Under the pieces are notes generated by a model. It worked only from the letters and a program-made list of their open reading frames with translations. It was not told where the DNA came from and did not search any database. From an uncultured Terrimonas sp. (GTDB lineage Bacteria > Bacteroidota > Bacteroidia > Chitinophagales > Chitinophagaceae), in the NCBI GenBank assembly GCA_946886925.1, contig CAMPJQ010000019.1, forward strand, positions 1 through 13,734: 13,734 bases of DNA, in the 5' to 3' direction. Shown here in pieces: positions 7,998-13,734 of the stretch. Within the stretch, counting starts at the first letter, position 1; every line of letters begins with the position of its first letter. The translations under genes and the position numbers were made by a program.

Positions 7998-8753
7998 CTA
8001 AGTGTTCAGTCCACCGCAAACGCTTATTGTTTGCCCGGTGATATAACTGCTCCAGTCACTTGCCAAAAAAAGCACTACATCTGCAATATTTTCGCCCGTT
8101 CCAAAACGACCCAGTGGGATGCTGCTTTTGTATTTTTCAGCGGCGTCGCCTTCTTTAAGATAGCCGGTCATGTCGGTCTCAATAAAGCCGGGCGCTATCG
8201 CGTTACAGCGGATATTGCGGCTGCCCATTTCTTTGGCAATGCTTTTGGTAAATCCAATAATGCCTGCCTTACTGGCTGCATAGCTGCTTTGCCCGGCATT
8301 ACCGGTAATGCCTATGATAGAGCTCATATTGATGATGCTGCCACTTTTGGCTTTCATCATGGGTCGTATGACCTGTTTGGTCATATTAAATACACTTTTA
8401 AGATTGGTATTTATTACGTCGTCCCATTGTTCGGCCGACATGCGGAGCAATAAGTTATCTTTTGAAATGCCTGCATTATTAACGCAGATATCAATTGTGC
8501 CAAATTCTTTGATCACATCACTTACAAAAGCTTCGCTTTGTGCAAAATCGCCTGCATTGCTTTGGTATGCTTTTGCTTTTACGCCCAATGCCTCTAATTT
8601 TTCCTGCAGCGCTGAGGCCTTTTCGCTACTGCTGTTGCTAACATAGGTAAAGGCAACATGGGCTCCGTGTTCTGCAAGTTTAAGTGCAATGGCTTCTCCT
8701 ATACCCCGGGCGCCTCCCGTTACAATAGCCACTTTGTTACTGAGTAATTTCAT
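7998..8753 (-). CDS. fabG: 3-oxoacyl-[acyl-carrier-protein] reductase (FabG-like SDR)
   Basis: A 251-residue classical short-chain dehydrogenase/reductase. It has the cofactor motif TGGARGIG (residues 12-19), NNAG (92-95), the catalytic Asn117 in NTNLKSVF, Ser145 in INMSSIIG, and the Tyr158-x3-Lys162 pair (SSYAASK). The region after PGFIETDMT (about 189-196) and the C-terminus ITGQTISVCGG are typical of FabG. FabG uses NADPH to reduce 3-oxoacyl-ACP in the fatty acid elongation cycle in the cytoplasm. Length and motifs fit FabG well, but SDR paralogues are common and no acpP, fabD or fabF neighbour supports it. An alternative is an acetoacetyl-CoA reductase or another SDR. It lies 75 nt downstream of the GH3-family gene on the same strand, possibly co-transcribed, and ends in a strong terminator. 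Confidence 0.82.
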   Translation of the reverse strand: MKLLSNKVAIVTGGARGIGEAIALKLAEHGAHVAFTYVSNSSSEKASALQEKLEALGVKAKAYQSNAGDFAQSEAFVSDVIKEFGTIDICVNNAGISKDNLLLRMSAEQWDDVINTNLKSVFNMTKQVIRPMMKAKSGSIINMSSIIGITGNAGQSSYAASKAGIIGFTKSIAKEMGSRNIRCNAIAPGFIETDMTGYLKEGDAAEKYKSSIPLGRFGTGENIADVVLFLASDWSSYITGQTISVCGGLNT

Positions 8754-8828
8754 GAAGGTTTCTTAATTATTATTATTGCAAGATAACAGAAAGAACGTAA
8801 AGTAAATAGAGGGATCTGTAACAGCAGG

Positions 8829-10337
8829 TTATGATTTAAACGCGAGAATTTCCTCAATAATCGAACGCTCATTACTTAGCCTGGGTACTTTGTGCTGGCC
8901 GCCCAGTTTGCCTTTGCTCTTCAACCACTCATTAAAAAACCCTTTAGGCATCATATGAAGAACAGGCTGATGAAGGGCAATGTCTTTATAACGTTTTGCT
9001 TCATAATCGCTATTAATGCTTTGCAGTGCCTTGTCTAATTCAATGGTAAAATGATCCAGGTCGGCAGGTTCCTTATCAAACTCCACCAGCCATTCATGTG
9101 CGCCATTTCCGTTATCGCTGAAGTAAACCGGGGCGGCCGTATAATCATTTACGATGGCGCCTGTTTTTTCGCACGCCATGGAAACCGCTTTATCGGTATT
9201 GTCTACAATAACTTCCTCGCCAAAGGCATTAATAAAATGTTTTAGCCTGCCGCTTACTTTAATCCGGAAAGGGTACAGTGTTGTAAACTGTATGGTATCA
9301 CCCAGCAGGTAGCGCCATAATCCTCCGTTGGTACTGATCACAGGCGCATAATTTTTACCTGTTTCCACATCCTTCAGTCCAACGGTCTGGGGATCCTCTT
9401 TTCCATATTCCTCAAAAGGCATAAACTCCATGAACACCCCATGGTCCAGATACAGCAGCATGCCATCTTCACCTGGTTTATCCTGTGCCGCAAAAAAGCC
9501 CTCGCTGGCATTATAGCTGTCTATATAGTAAATATCCTTTCCTATTATTTTTCTGAATTGCTCCCGGTAAGGGGTAAACGAAACGCCGCCGTGAATATAC
9601 AATTCAAGTGAGGGCCATACTTCGGCAATACAGCTTTTGCCGGTAATTTCAAGTATTCTTTTAAACAATACCATTGTCCAGGTAGGCACTCCCGAAATAG
9701 AGGTAACATTTTCTGTAATAGTTGTTTCGGCCAGTTTCTCTATCTTGGTTTCCCATTCATCCATCAGGGCAATAGACAGTTCAGGTGTGCGGATCCATTG
9801 TCCCCAGGCAGGAGAATTTTGGAGAAGCACAGCGCTCAGGTCCCCATAATGGATCTCTTCATTTACCTGGTTAATGGTATGACTGCCGCCGATTACCAGC
9901 CCTTTGCCCGTCAGCAGGTCTGAATCGGGATTGAAATTATAATACATGGTAAGCGTATCCTTGGCTCCTTTGTAGTGACAGTCTTCTAAGCTTTCTTCGC
10001 TTATGGGAATGAACTTGCTTTTGTCGCTGGTGGTGCCGCTGCTTTTGGCAAACCAGCGGATGGGCGTATTCCATAAAATATTTTCTTCGCCATCCATCAT
10101 ACGTTGTATATAGGGCTTCAGGTCGTCGTATTCATGAATGGGCACGGCTTTTTTAAAATCCCGTGTAGAAAATAAAGAAGAAAAATTGTATTTGCGGCCG
10201 AACTCCGTATACTGGGCAGAGGTAACCAGGTCCTGCAATACTTCCCGCTGTGAAGCGATGGGATGCTGTACCCACGCCTCGATTCGCCACAGGCGCATGC
10301 GGGCCAGTTGTGATATGGTTGTGCTTAATATTCCCAT
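8829..10337 (-). CDS. GH3 auxin-responsive promoter family protein (acyl-adenylate amido synthetase-like)
   Basis: 502 residues, soluble. It carries the three ATP/AMP-binding motifs of the GH3 branch of the ANL acyl-adenylating superfamily: SSGTTSDKSKFIP (99-111), YNASEG (275-280) and GLWRYLLGDTI (339-349). The hinge to the small C-terminal domain follows (SGRLKHFINAFGEEV, about 362-376), and a KVPRL motif comes near the end. Plant members such as JAR1 adenylate a carboxylic acid and transfer it to an amino acid. Bacterial members are widespread in Bacteroidota but their substrates are mostly unknown; here GH3 is a plant gene family name and not glycoside hydrolase family 3. The neighbouring fabG suggests, without proving, an acyl or fatty acid substrate. 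The ATG at 10337 lacks a Shine-Dalgarno. Family membership is secure, the reaction is inferred. Confidence 0.88.
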   Translation of the reverse strand: MGILSTTISQLARMRLWRIEAWVQHPIASQREVLQDLVTSAQYTEFGRKYNFSSLFSTRDFKKAVPIHEYDDLKPYIQRMMDGEENILWNTPIRWFAKSSGTTSDKSKFIPISEESLEDCHYKGAKDTLTMYYNFNPDSDLLTGKGLVIGGSHTINQVNEEIHYGDLSAVLLQNSPAWGQWIRTPELSIALMDEWETKIEKLAETTITENVTSISGVPTWTMVLFKRILEITGKSCIAEVWPSLELYIHGGVSFTPYREQFRKIIGKDIYYIDSYNASEGFFAAQDKPGEDGMLLYLDHGVFMEFMPFEEYGKEDPQTVGLKDVETGKNYAPVISTNGGLWRYLLGDTIQFTTLYPFRIKVSGRLKHFINAFGEEVIVDNTDKAVSMACEKTGAIVNDYTAAPVYFSDNGNGAHEWLVEFDKEPADLDHFTIELDKALQSINSDYEAKRYKDIALHQPVLHMMPKGFFNEWLKSKGKLGGQHKVPRLSNERSIIEEILAFKS

Positions 10338-10452
10338 TGAATTTCAGCAAAATAAAACATTTGCCAGAAATGAGGAAGTAATTCTTTCCGGTGATTGTAT
10401 ACCGATCATTTCAGTTGCCGGCAGCTTTTCGTAATTGTCTGTTTTAGCCTTT

Positions 10453-10599
10453 ATGCCAAACATTAATGAGGAGAGATCAGCCGCTATTGCCCATCATACA
10501 GAGGAAGCGATGGTCAGTGCTGCAGAACAACGCTATCGCCCACGGCTTTTACTTCGGAAGTACAACGAGCGCTATACCGGATATTTAAAGTATAATTAG
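10453..10599 (+). CDS. Possible small protein (48 aa), unrecognised
   Basis: An ATG-initiated ORF of 48 codons ending in TAG, with an upstream in-frame stop at 10432. The product is charged and hydrophilic with protein-like composition: MPNINEERSAAIAHH at the start, a basic RYRPRLLLRKYNERY segment in the middle, and a Tyr-rich end (YTGYLKYN). No signal peptide, membrane segment or known motif is seen, and there is no Shine-Dalgarno. It could be a real small gene, a remnant of a longer decayed gene, or chance. It is antisense in direction to both neighbours and is followed about 50 nt later by a terminator-like hairpin on the same strand, which slightly favours a transcribed unit. Confidence 0.28.
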   Translation: MPNINEERSAAIAHHTEEAMVSAAEQRYRPRLLLRKYNERYTGYLKYN

Positions 10600-10613
10600 A
10601 AAGCAAATCTTAT

Positions 10614-10621
10614 TATTTTTG
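10614..10621 (+). promoter_or_regulatory. Possible -7 promoter box in the lptB/GH3-family gap
   Basis: TATTTTTG matches TAnnTTTG exactly on the plus strand, but no TTG-type -33 box is present at the expected spacing and the area is AT-rich, so it could arise by chance. If used, transcription would start near 10628 and run into the hairpin at 10647, giving only a very short RNA. Confidence 0.22.
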
Positions 10622-10646
10622 GCTTGTGGAAGAACAAGGCTATATA

Positions 10647-10681
10647 GAGATCGTGCCAGAAGGTCAGATCTTTCGTTTTTT
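10647..10681 (+). terminator. Terminator-like hairpin on the plus strand
   Basis: GAGATC (10647-10652) pairs with GATCTT (10667-10672, one G-U pair). Inside, after a 2x2 mismatch, GCC pairs with GGT around an AGAA loop. The hairpin is followed by TCG and six T (10676-10681). The T-run is on the plus strand only; read on the minus strand the hairpin is followed by TATATAG, so it is not a good lptB terminator. The stem is modest in strength. Confidence 0.35.
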
Positions 10682-10712
10682 CAGGCATTGGAGTTTGTGA
10701 GACGCCATTTAA

Positions 10713-11510
10713 TCACTCTCCCGGTTCCACTGCAGGATATCCCCCAATTGCTTTAACGGCTTCCTCGTGCAAATAATCTTTCCGTTTTAATTCAAAATTT
10801 CTTCCCAGGTAAAGCCGCCTCACCTGGTCGTCTTCGGCAAGCTCTTCAGCAGTACCGTGCTTAAATATCTTTCCGTCAATAAGCAAGTAGGCCCGGTCAC
10901 AAATAGAAAGGGTTTCGTTTACATTGTGGTCGGTGATCAAAATACCAATGTTCCTGTATTTCAGCCGGGCAACCACTGCCTGAATATCCTCCACTGCTAT
11001 AGGGTCCACACCAGCGAAGGGCTCGTCTAATAAAATAAATTTGGGGTCAACGGCCAGGGCGCGGGCAATTTCCGTTCTGCGCCTTTCTCCGCCACTCAGG
11101 GAATCGCCATTGTTTTTACGTACATGATGCAGGTGAAATTCATCGAGCAGGGCCTCCAGTTTTTGTTTTTGCTCCGATTTGCTCAGTTTGGTTATTTCCA
11201 GTACGGCAGCAATATTGTCTTCCACACTCAGTTTACGAAATACAGACGCTTCCTGCGGCAGGTAGCCAATGCCCATCTGTGCTCTTTTATACATGGGGAG
11301 TTTGGTAATATTCCTGTCCTCTAAAAAAACCTCGCCTTCATCGGGTTTTATCAACCCTACCACCATATAAAACGTTGTGGTTTTCCCCGCACCATTGGGA
11401 CCAAGCAGTCCTACAATCTCTCCCTGTTTTACTTCTACCGACACCTGGTTTACCACTGTCCGGCTACCATATTGTTTTACTAAATTGCTGGTATGTATGG
11501 TGATGCTCAA
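10713..11510 (-). CDS. lptB: LPS export ABC transporter ATP-binding protein LptB
   Basis: A 265-residue ABC ATPase. It has Walker [10 protein letters not shown] (37-45), Q-loop Gln86 in YLPQEASVF, signature LSGGE (138-142), Walker B FILLDEP with catalytic Glu163, D-loop AGVDP and switch His195 in ITDHN. The sequences [30 protein letters not shown] and [12 protein letters not shown] are diagnostic for LptB rather than other ABC ATPases. LptB powers LptFG in extracting lipopolysaccharide from the inner membrane and pushing it along the Lpt bridge. It is somewhat longer than E. coli LptB (241), with an extra charged tail ending [10 protein letters not shown]. The lptF/G/A/C genes are not in the window. 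The start is a TTG at 11510: no in-frame ATG lies just upstream, and homologues begin at this level. It is divergent from metF. Confidence 0.93.
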   Translation of the reverse strand: MSITIHTSNLVKQYGSRTVVNQVSVEVKQGEIVGLLGPNGAGKTTTFYMVVGLIKPDEGEVFLEDRNITKLPMYKRAQMGIGYLPQEASVFRKLSVEDNIAAVLEITKLSKSEQKQKLEALLDEFHLHHVRKNNGDSLSGGERRRTEIARALAVDPKFILLDEPFAGVDPIAVEDIQAVVARLKYRNIGILITDHNVNETLSICDRAYLLIDGKIFKHGTAEELAEDDQVRRLYLGRNFELKRKDYLHEEAVKAIGGYPAVEPGE

Positions 11511-11526
11511 ATTATATGGGTTTCGG

Positions 11527-11534
11527 CAAAAATA
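11527..11534 (-). promoter_or_regulatory. -7 promoter box of lptB
   Basis: TATTTTTG on the minus strand matches TAnnTTTG exactly and lies 16 nt before the lptB TTG start, implying a leader of about 10 nt. No clear -33 box is seen. The rest of the 11535-11687 divergent spacer shows no riboswitch-like or operator-like structure that I can support. Confidence 0.45.
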
Positions 11535-11687
11535 CAGGATAGCCGCTAATTGATGTTATTTATGCTTTACACTTTAACAGGCAATTGGAAAGTGATTTTG
11601 CCATCAGCAGGCAGTAAACGGCGCCAAAAACTGTTATTATTATCTCTTATCTGTATAACAGGCTATTCTGGTATGCCGCGTTTGATT

Positions 11688-11695
11688 TATGTTTG
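11688..11695 (+). promoter_or_regulatory. -7 promoter box of metF
   Basis: TATGTTTG matches TAnnTTTG exactly. The expected start of transcription is near 11702, giving a leader of about 26 nt before the ATG at 11728. The box overlaps the more upstream in-frame ATG at 11689, which therefore would not be in the mRNA. The short leader leaves no room for a SAM or cobalamin riboswitch. Confidence 0.55.
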
Positions 11696-11727
11696 CACAT
11701 TATTTTGAAAAAAGCACAGTTGGAACA

Positions 11728-12681
11728 ATGAAAGTTACAGAACACCTGCGCCAGGCTAAAGGAACATTGGTATCTTTTGAAATATTACCTCCCTTAAAGG
11801 GCAAAACCATCAATTCTATTTACGATCACTTAGATCCGTTAATGGAGTTCAAGCCTTCTTTTATTAATGTAACCTACCACAGGGCAGAACATATTTTTAA
11901 GAAAAAAGCCGACAGCAGCTTTGAAAAAGTGGAGATCCGGAAAAGGCCGGGAACTGTAGGTATTTGCGCCGCCATTATGAATCATTATAAGGTAGATGCC
12001 GTTCCGCATCTTATTTGTGGCGGGTTTACGGTTCGTGAAACAGAAGACGCCCTTATTGACCTTTATTTTCTGGGCATAGATAATGTATTGGTATTGCGTG
12101 GCGATGCGGCAAAGAACGAAACTTTTTTTGAACCGGAGCCCGAAGGGCATAAGTATGCCATTGACCTGCTGAAACAAAGCGTAAACCTTAACAATGGCAT
12201 TTACTTAGAAGAAAGCATTCGCAATGGCTTTCGTACCAATTTTTGCATTGGTGTGGCAGGCTATCCCGAGAAACATTTTGAATCTCCTAATGCTTCTACC
12301 GATATGCTTTATCTTAAGGCCAAGGTAGAAGCAGGGGCCGAGTATATTGTAACGCAAATGTTTTTTGATAACCAGAAGTACTTTGAGTTTGTGAAAAACT
12401 GCCGGGATAATGGCATTGAAATTCCCATTATACCTGGCTTAAAGCCCATTTCATCCATTAAGCAACTGAGTGTGTTGCCCCGTACTTTTCATGTAGATAT
12501 ACCTACCGACCTGAGCACGGAAATACTGAAATGTAAAACAGATGCTGATGTGGAACTGGTAGGTACCGAATGGCTGAAGCAACAATCCATCGAACTCAAA
12601 AAGGCCGGTGTACCTGTATTACACTATTACACGCTGGGTAAACCATGGATGATTGAGAATGTAGTAAGAGCGATCTTGTAG
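11728..12681 (+). CDS. metF: 5,10-methylenetetrahydrofolate reductase
   Basis: A 317-residue flavoenzyme of the MTHFR family, near the length of E. coli MetF (296). It reduces 5,10-methylene-THF to 5-methyl-THF in the cytoplasm, the methyl donor for methionine synthesis. Visible family motifs are FEILPP with the proton-donor Glu18 (Glu28 in E. coli), VLVLRGD (120-126, FAD region), AGYPEKH (177-183) and TQMFFDN (209-215), all in the usual order on a TIM barrel, then the C-terminal PGLKPISS segment. The frame is also open from an ATG at 11689, which would add MFAHYFEKSTVGT. I chose 11728 because homologues begin at this level (KVTEHLRQAKGTLVSFE) and a promoter box overlaps the upstream ATG. It is a single gene with no met neighbours in the window. 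Confidence 0.95.
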   Translation: MKVTEHLRQAKGTLVSFEILPPLKGKTINSIYDHLDPLMEFKPSFINVTYHRAEHIFKKKADSSFEKVEIRKRPGTVGICAAIMNHYKVDAVPHLICGGFTVRETEDALIDLYFLGIDNVLVLRGDAAKNETFFEPEPEGHKYAIDLLKQSVNLNNGIYLEESIRNGFRTNFCIGVAGYPEKHFESPNASTDMLYLKAKVEAGAEYIVTQMFFDNQKYFEFVKNCRDNGIEIPIIPGLKPISSIKQLSVLPRTFHVDIPTDLSTEILKCKTDADVELVGTEWLKQQSIELKKAGVPVLHYYTLGKPWMIENVVRAIL

Positions 12682-12708
12682 GCGGATTCCTGGCAATCAG
12701 CGATCCGC
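12682..12708. repeat. Inverted repeat just after metF
   Basis: GCGGAT (12682-12687) and ATCCGC (12703-12708) form a 6-bp stem with a 15-nt loop starting directly after the metF stop codon. There is no T-run after it on either strand, so it is a weak terminator candidate at best. Confidence 0.35.
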
Positions 12709-12718
12709 TGCCTGAGAT

Positions 12719-12779
12719 GAGGTGAGTAACTATTAACTTCTTCTTTCTCCTTTTTCTTTTCACCTCTCACCTCTCTCTA
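12719..12779. repeat. Polypyrimidine tract with flanking inverted repeat between metF and the PPIase gene
   Basis: From 12737 to 12779 the plus strand is almost entirely C and T, including two tandem copies of CACCTCT (12761-12774) and a CTCTCTCT run that reaches the PPIase stop codon. GAGGTGAG (12719-12726) is the exact reverse complement of CTCACCTC (12766-12773), 39 nt apart. The stretch is non-coding and lies between two convergent genes. It could act as a transcription end region or be a dispersed simple-sequence element. Confidence 0.55.
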
Positions 12780-13734
12780 TTCTGCCAATGTGTGCAGCAG
12801 TTTTTCATTCACCTTAACCGGGTACTTCTTCTTTAATGCCCTGATCCATTTTTCTTCCAGCACTGCCTGGTAATCATTGATCACCAAACCCCTCGCTTCA
12901 TCAAAGCTTCTTTGCGCCGGTTTATGGTATACATTCAGCACATACATGAAATTGGTTGAACCGTTTGCCGGATCTGTTATAAGTTCTGTAATTTGTCCCG
13001 GCCGTACATCTTCCTTAGCACCGGGGATCTGCCCCAGTTCAAACCTGGCCGAATCAGCAATGATCCTGCCGGCAGAACTTTCAGCCAGTGTTCTCCATTT
13101 TTTAATGTAGGTGTCAATATCCCCACTTATGTCTTCCGCTGTTTTACGTTCATCGGTTGTAAAAAAAATGGCATTAACACTGGGTCCCCAGGTATATTTT
13201 TCTTTGTGCTTTTCATAATATTCCTGTAGTCCTTTTTTGTCTTCCGAAGCTTTACTCCAAACCTCCTGTTCCATTATTTCAAATAGCTGGTTGCCTTCCG
13301 AAAATTCGGTCAACTGATTGCGGAAATCTGCATTGTAGTCTTCCAGATGGGCGCGGTAATAATCTTTTGCCTGTAGTGAAACAAATGCTTTCATAATGGC
13401 CGGGTAAGGCAGCGGTGAGGATCCCCTGTATTTATGCTTTTCTGCCTGTATATATGTTAACCAGTCTTTTACTGTTGTATTTTCTTTGTCAAACGAAAAC
13501 AAAACGGTTTGCTCATCGGTTTTTTTTGAAGGAATAAAATTGTTATGCGCTAAAAAACTATCGGTGATCGGCCACAGCAGTTCATCCATATATTTTTTTT
13601 GATATCCTGTAAGCTGCAGCATTTTTTCTGTAAATTGTTCACCGGCAATAGCAGCGTGGCTATCCTGCAAAACGGCTTCTTTAAACAATGCTTCTGCCTG
13701 CGAACTATCGCTGCTTACAGGCAAATGTTTGATT
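12777..13734 (-). CDS. SurA-like peptidyl-prolyl cis-trans isomerase, C-terminal part
   Basis: The frame is open through the window end (residues IKH precede the TTG at 13724), so the N-terminus is missing and 318 codons of the C-terminal part are present. The sequence matches the C-terminal region of large Bacteroidota periplasmic PPIases of the SurA/parvulin type. It includes the typical segment QLFEIMEQEVWSKASEDKKG followed by LQEYYEKHKEKYTW (about residues 150-185 of the visible part) and an end segment around SFDEARGLVINDYQAVLEEK and YPVKVNE. The parvulin catalytic domain itself should lie mostly in the missing part, so activity cannot be judged. Such proteins assist outer-membrane protein folding in the periplasm. 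It is convergent with metF. The call rests on recognised family pattern rather than catalytic residues. Confidence 0.78.
   Translation of the reverse strand, partial: IKHLPVSSDSSQAEALFKEAVLQDSHAAIAGEQFTEKMLQLTGYQKKYMDELLWPITDSFLAHNNFIPSKKTDEQTVLFSFDKENTTVKDWLTYIQAEKHKYRGSSPLPYPAIMKAFVSLQAKDYYRAHLEDYNADFRNQLTEFSEGNQLFEIMEQEVWSKASEDKKGLQEYYEKHKEKYTWGPSVNAIFFTTDERKTAEDISGDIDTYIKKWRTLAESSAGRIIADSARFELGQIPGAKEDVRPGQITELITDPANGSTNFMYVLNVYHKPAQRSFDEARGLVINDYQAVLEEKWIRALKKKYPVKVNEKLLHTLAE

Larger units (their letters stand above)
10338..10712. other. 375-nt intergenic region between lptB and the GH3-family gene
   Basis: No protein of recognised family is encoded here. The flanking genes are both on the minus strand. 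The stretch contains, all on the plus strand, a possible 48-codon ORF, a perfect TAnnTTTG box and a terminator-like hairpin, listed separately. On the minus strand, TATTTTG (10348-10354) lies 11 nt before the GH3-family start codon and might be a weak -7 box, with one base less than the consensus spacing. Confidence 0.5.

Noticed and set aside
8754..8828. TATCTTGC upstream of fabG as a promoter
   Set aside because: It deviates from TAnnTTTG in its last two bases and has no -33 partner; fabG could equally be read through from the GH3-family gene.
11553..11708. 51-codon plus-strand ORF in the lptB-metF spacer, starting [13 protein letters not shown]
   Set aside because: It runs across the metF promoter box and into the metF leader, has no start signal, and its composition (Leu/Ile run plus mixed residues) fits chance translation of AT-rich spacer DNA.
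12777..13724. PPIase-like gene as a complete 315-residue protein starting at TTG 13724
   Set aside because: The frame continues to the window edge and the family is much longer, so this is the C-terminal portion of a truncated gene.

Overview
The window looks like chromosomal DNA of a Bacteroidota bacterium, most likely of the Chitinophagaceae or a close relative. This is inferred from family-typical proteins (a GH106 rhamnosidase-like lipoprotein, a SurA-like peptidyl-prolyl isomerase of Bacteroidota type, a bacterial GH3 acyl-amido synthetase), from the scarcity of Shine-Dalgarno sequences, and from promoter boxes matching the Bacteroidota -7 consensus TAnnTTTG. No tRNA, rRNA, CRISPR array, insertion sequence or prophage gene was seen.

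Bases 1-6729 (+ strand) are a carbohydrate-utilisation cluster. It starts inside a secreted GH39-like glycosidase, followed by an L-arabinose/L-fucose isomerase family enzyme, a large GH106-type alpha-L-rhamnosidase lipoprotein, and a small lipoprotein of unknown function whose start codon overlaps the rhamnosidase stop codon (TAATG). Gaps are 44 nt, 71 nt and a 1-nt overlap, which suggests one transcript. The inferred logic is that the secreted enzymes release sugars from a plant- or microbe-derived glycan and the cytoplasmic isomerase starts catabolism of one of them. No SusC/SusD pair, sugar kinase or regulator lies in the window.

Bases 6747-11510 (- strand) carry, in transcription order, lptB (LPS-export ATPase), a GH3-family acyl-adenylating enzyme, fabG (3-oxoacyl-ACP reductase) and a secreted six-bladed TolB-like propeller. 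fabG ends in a clear intrinsic terminator, and the propeller gene has its own TATCTTTG promoter. A 375-nt gap between lptB and the GH3-family gene has a possible 48-codon ORF, a -7-like box and a terminator-like hairpin, all on the + strand, opposite to both neighbours.

Bases 11511-13734 hold the divergent lptB/metF promoter region, metF (5,10-methylenetetrahydrofolate reductase, whose start is best placed at 11728), a short intergenic stretch with an inverted repeat and a polypyrimidine tract, and the C-terminal part of a convergent SurA-like peptidyl-prolyl isomerase cut by the window end. This part is housekeeping. The features most worth following are the sugar cluster with its divergent isomerase and uncharacterised lipoprotein, and the unexplained + strand unit at 10453-10681.
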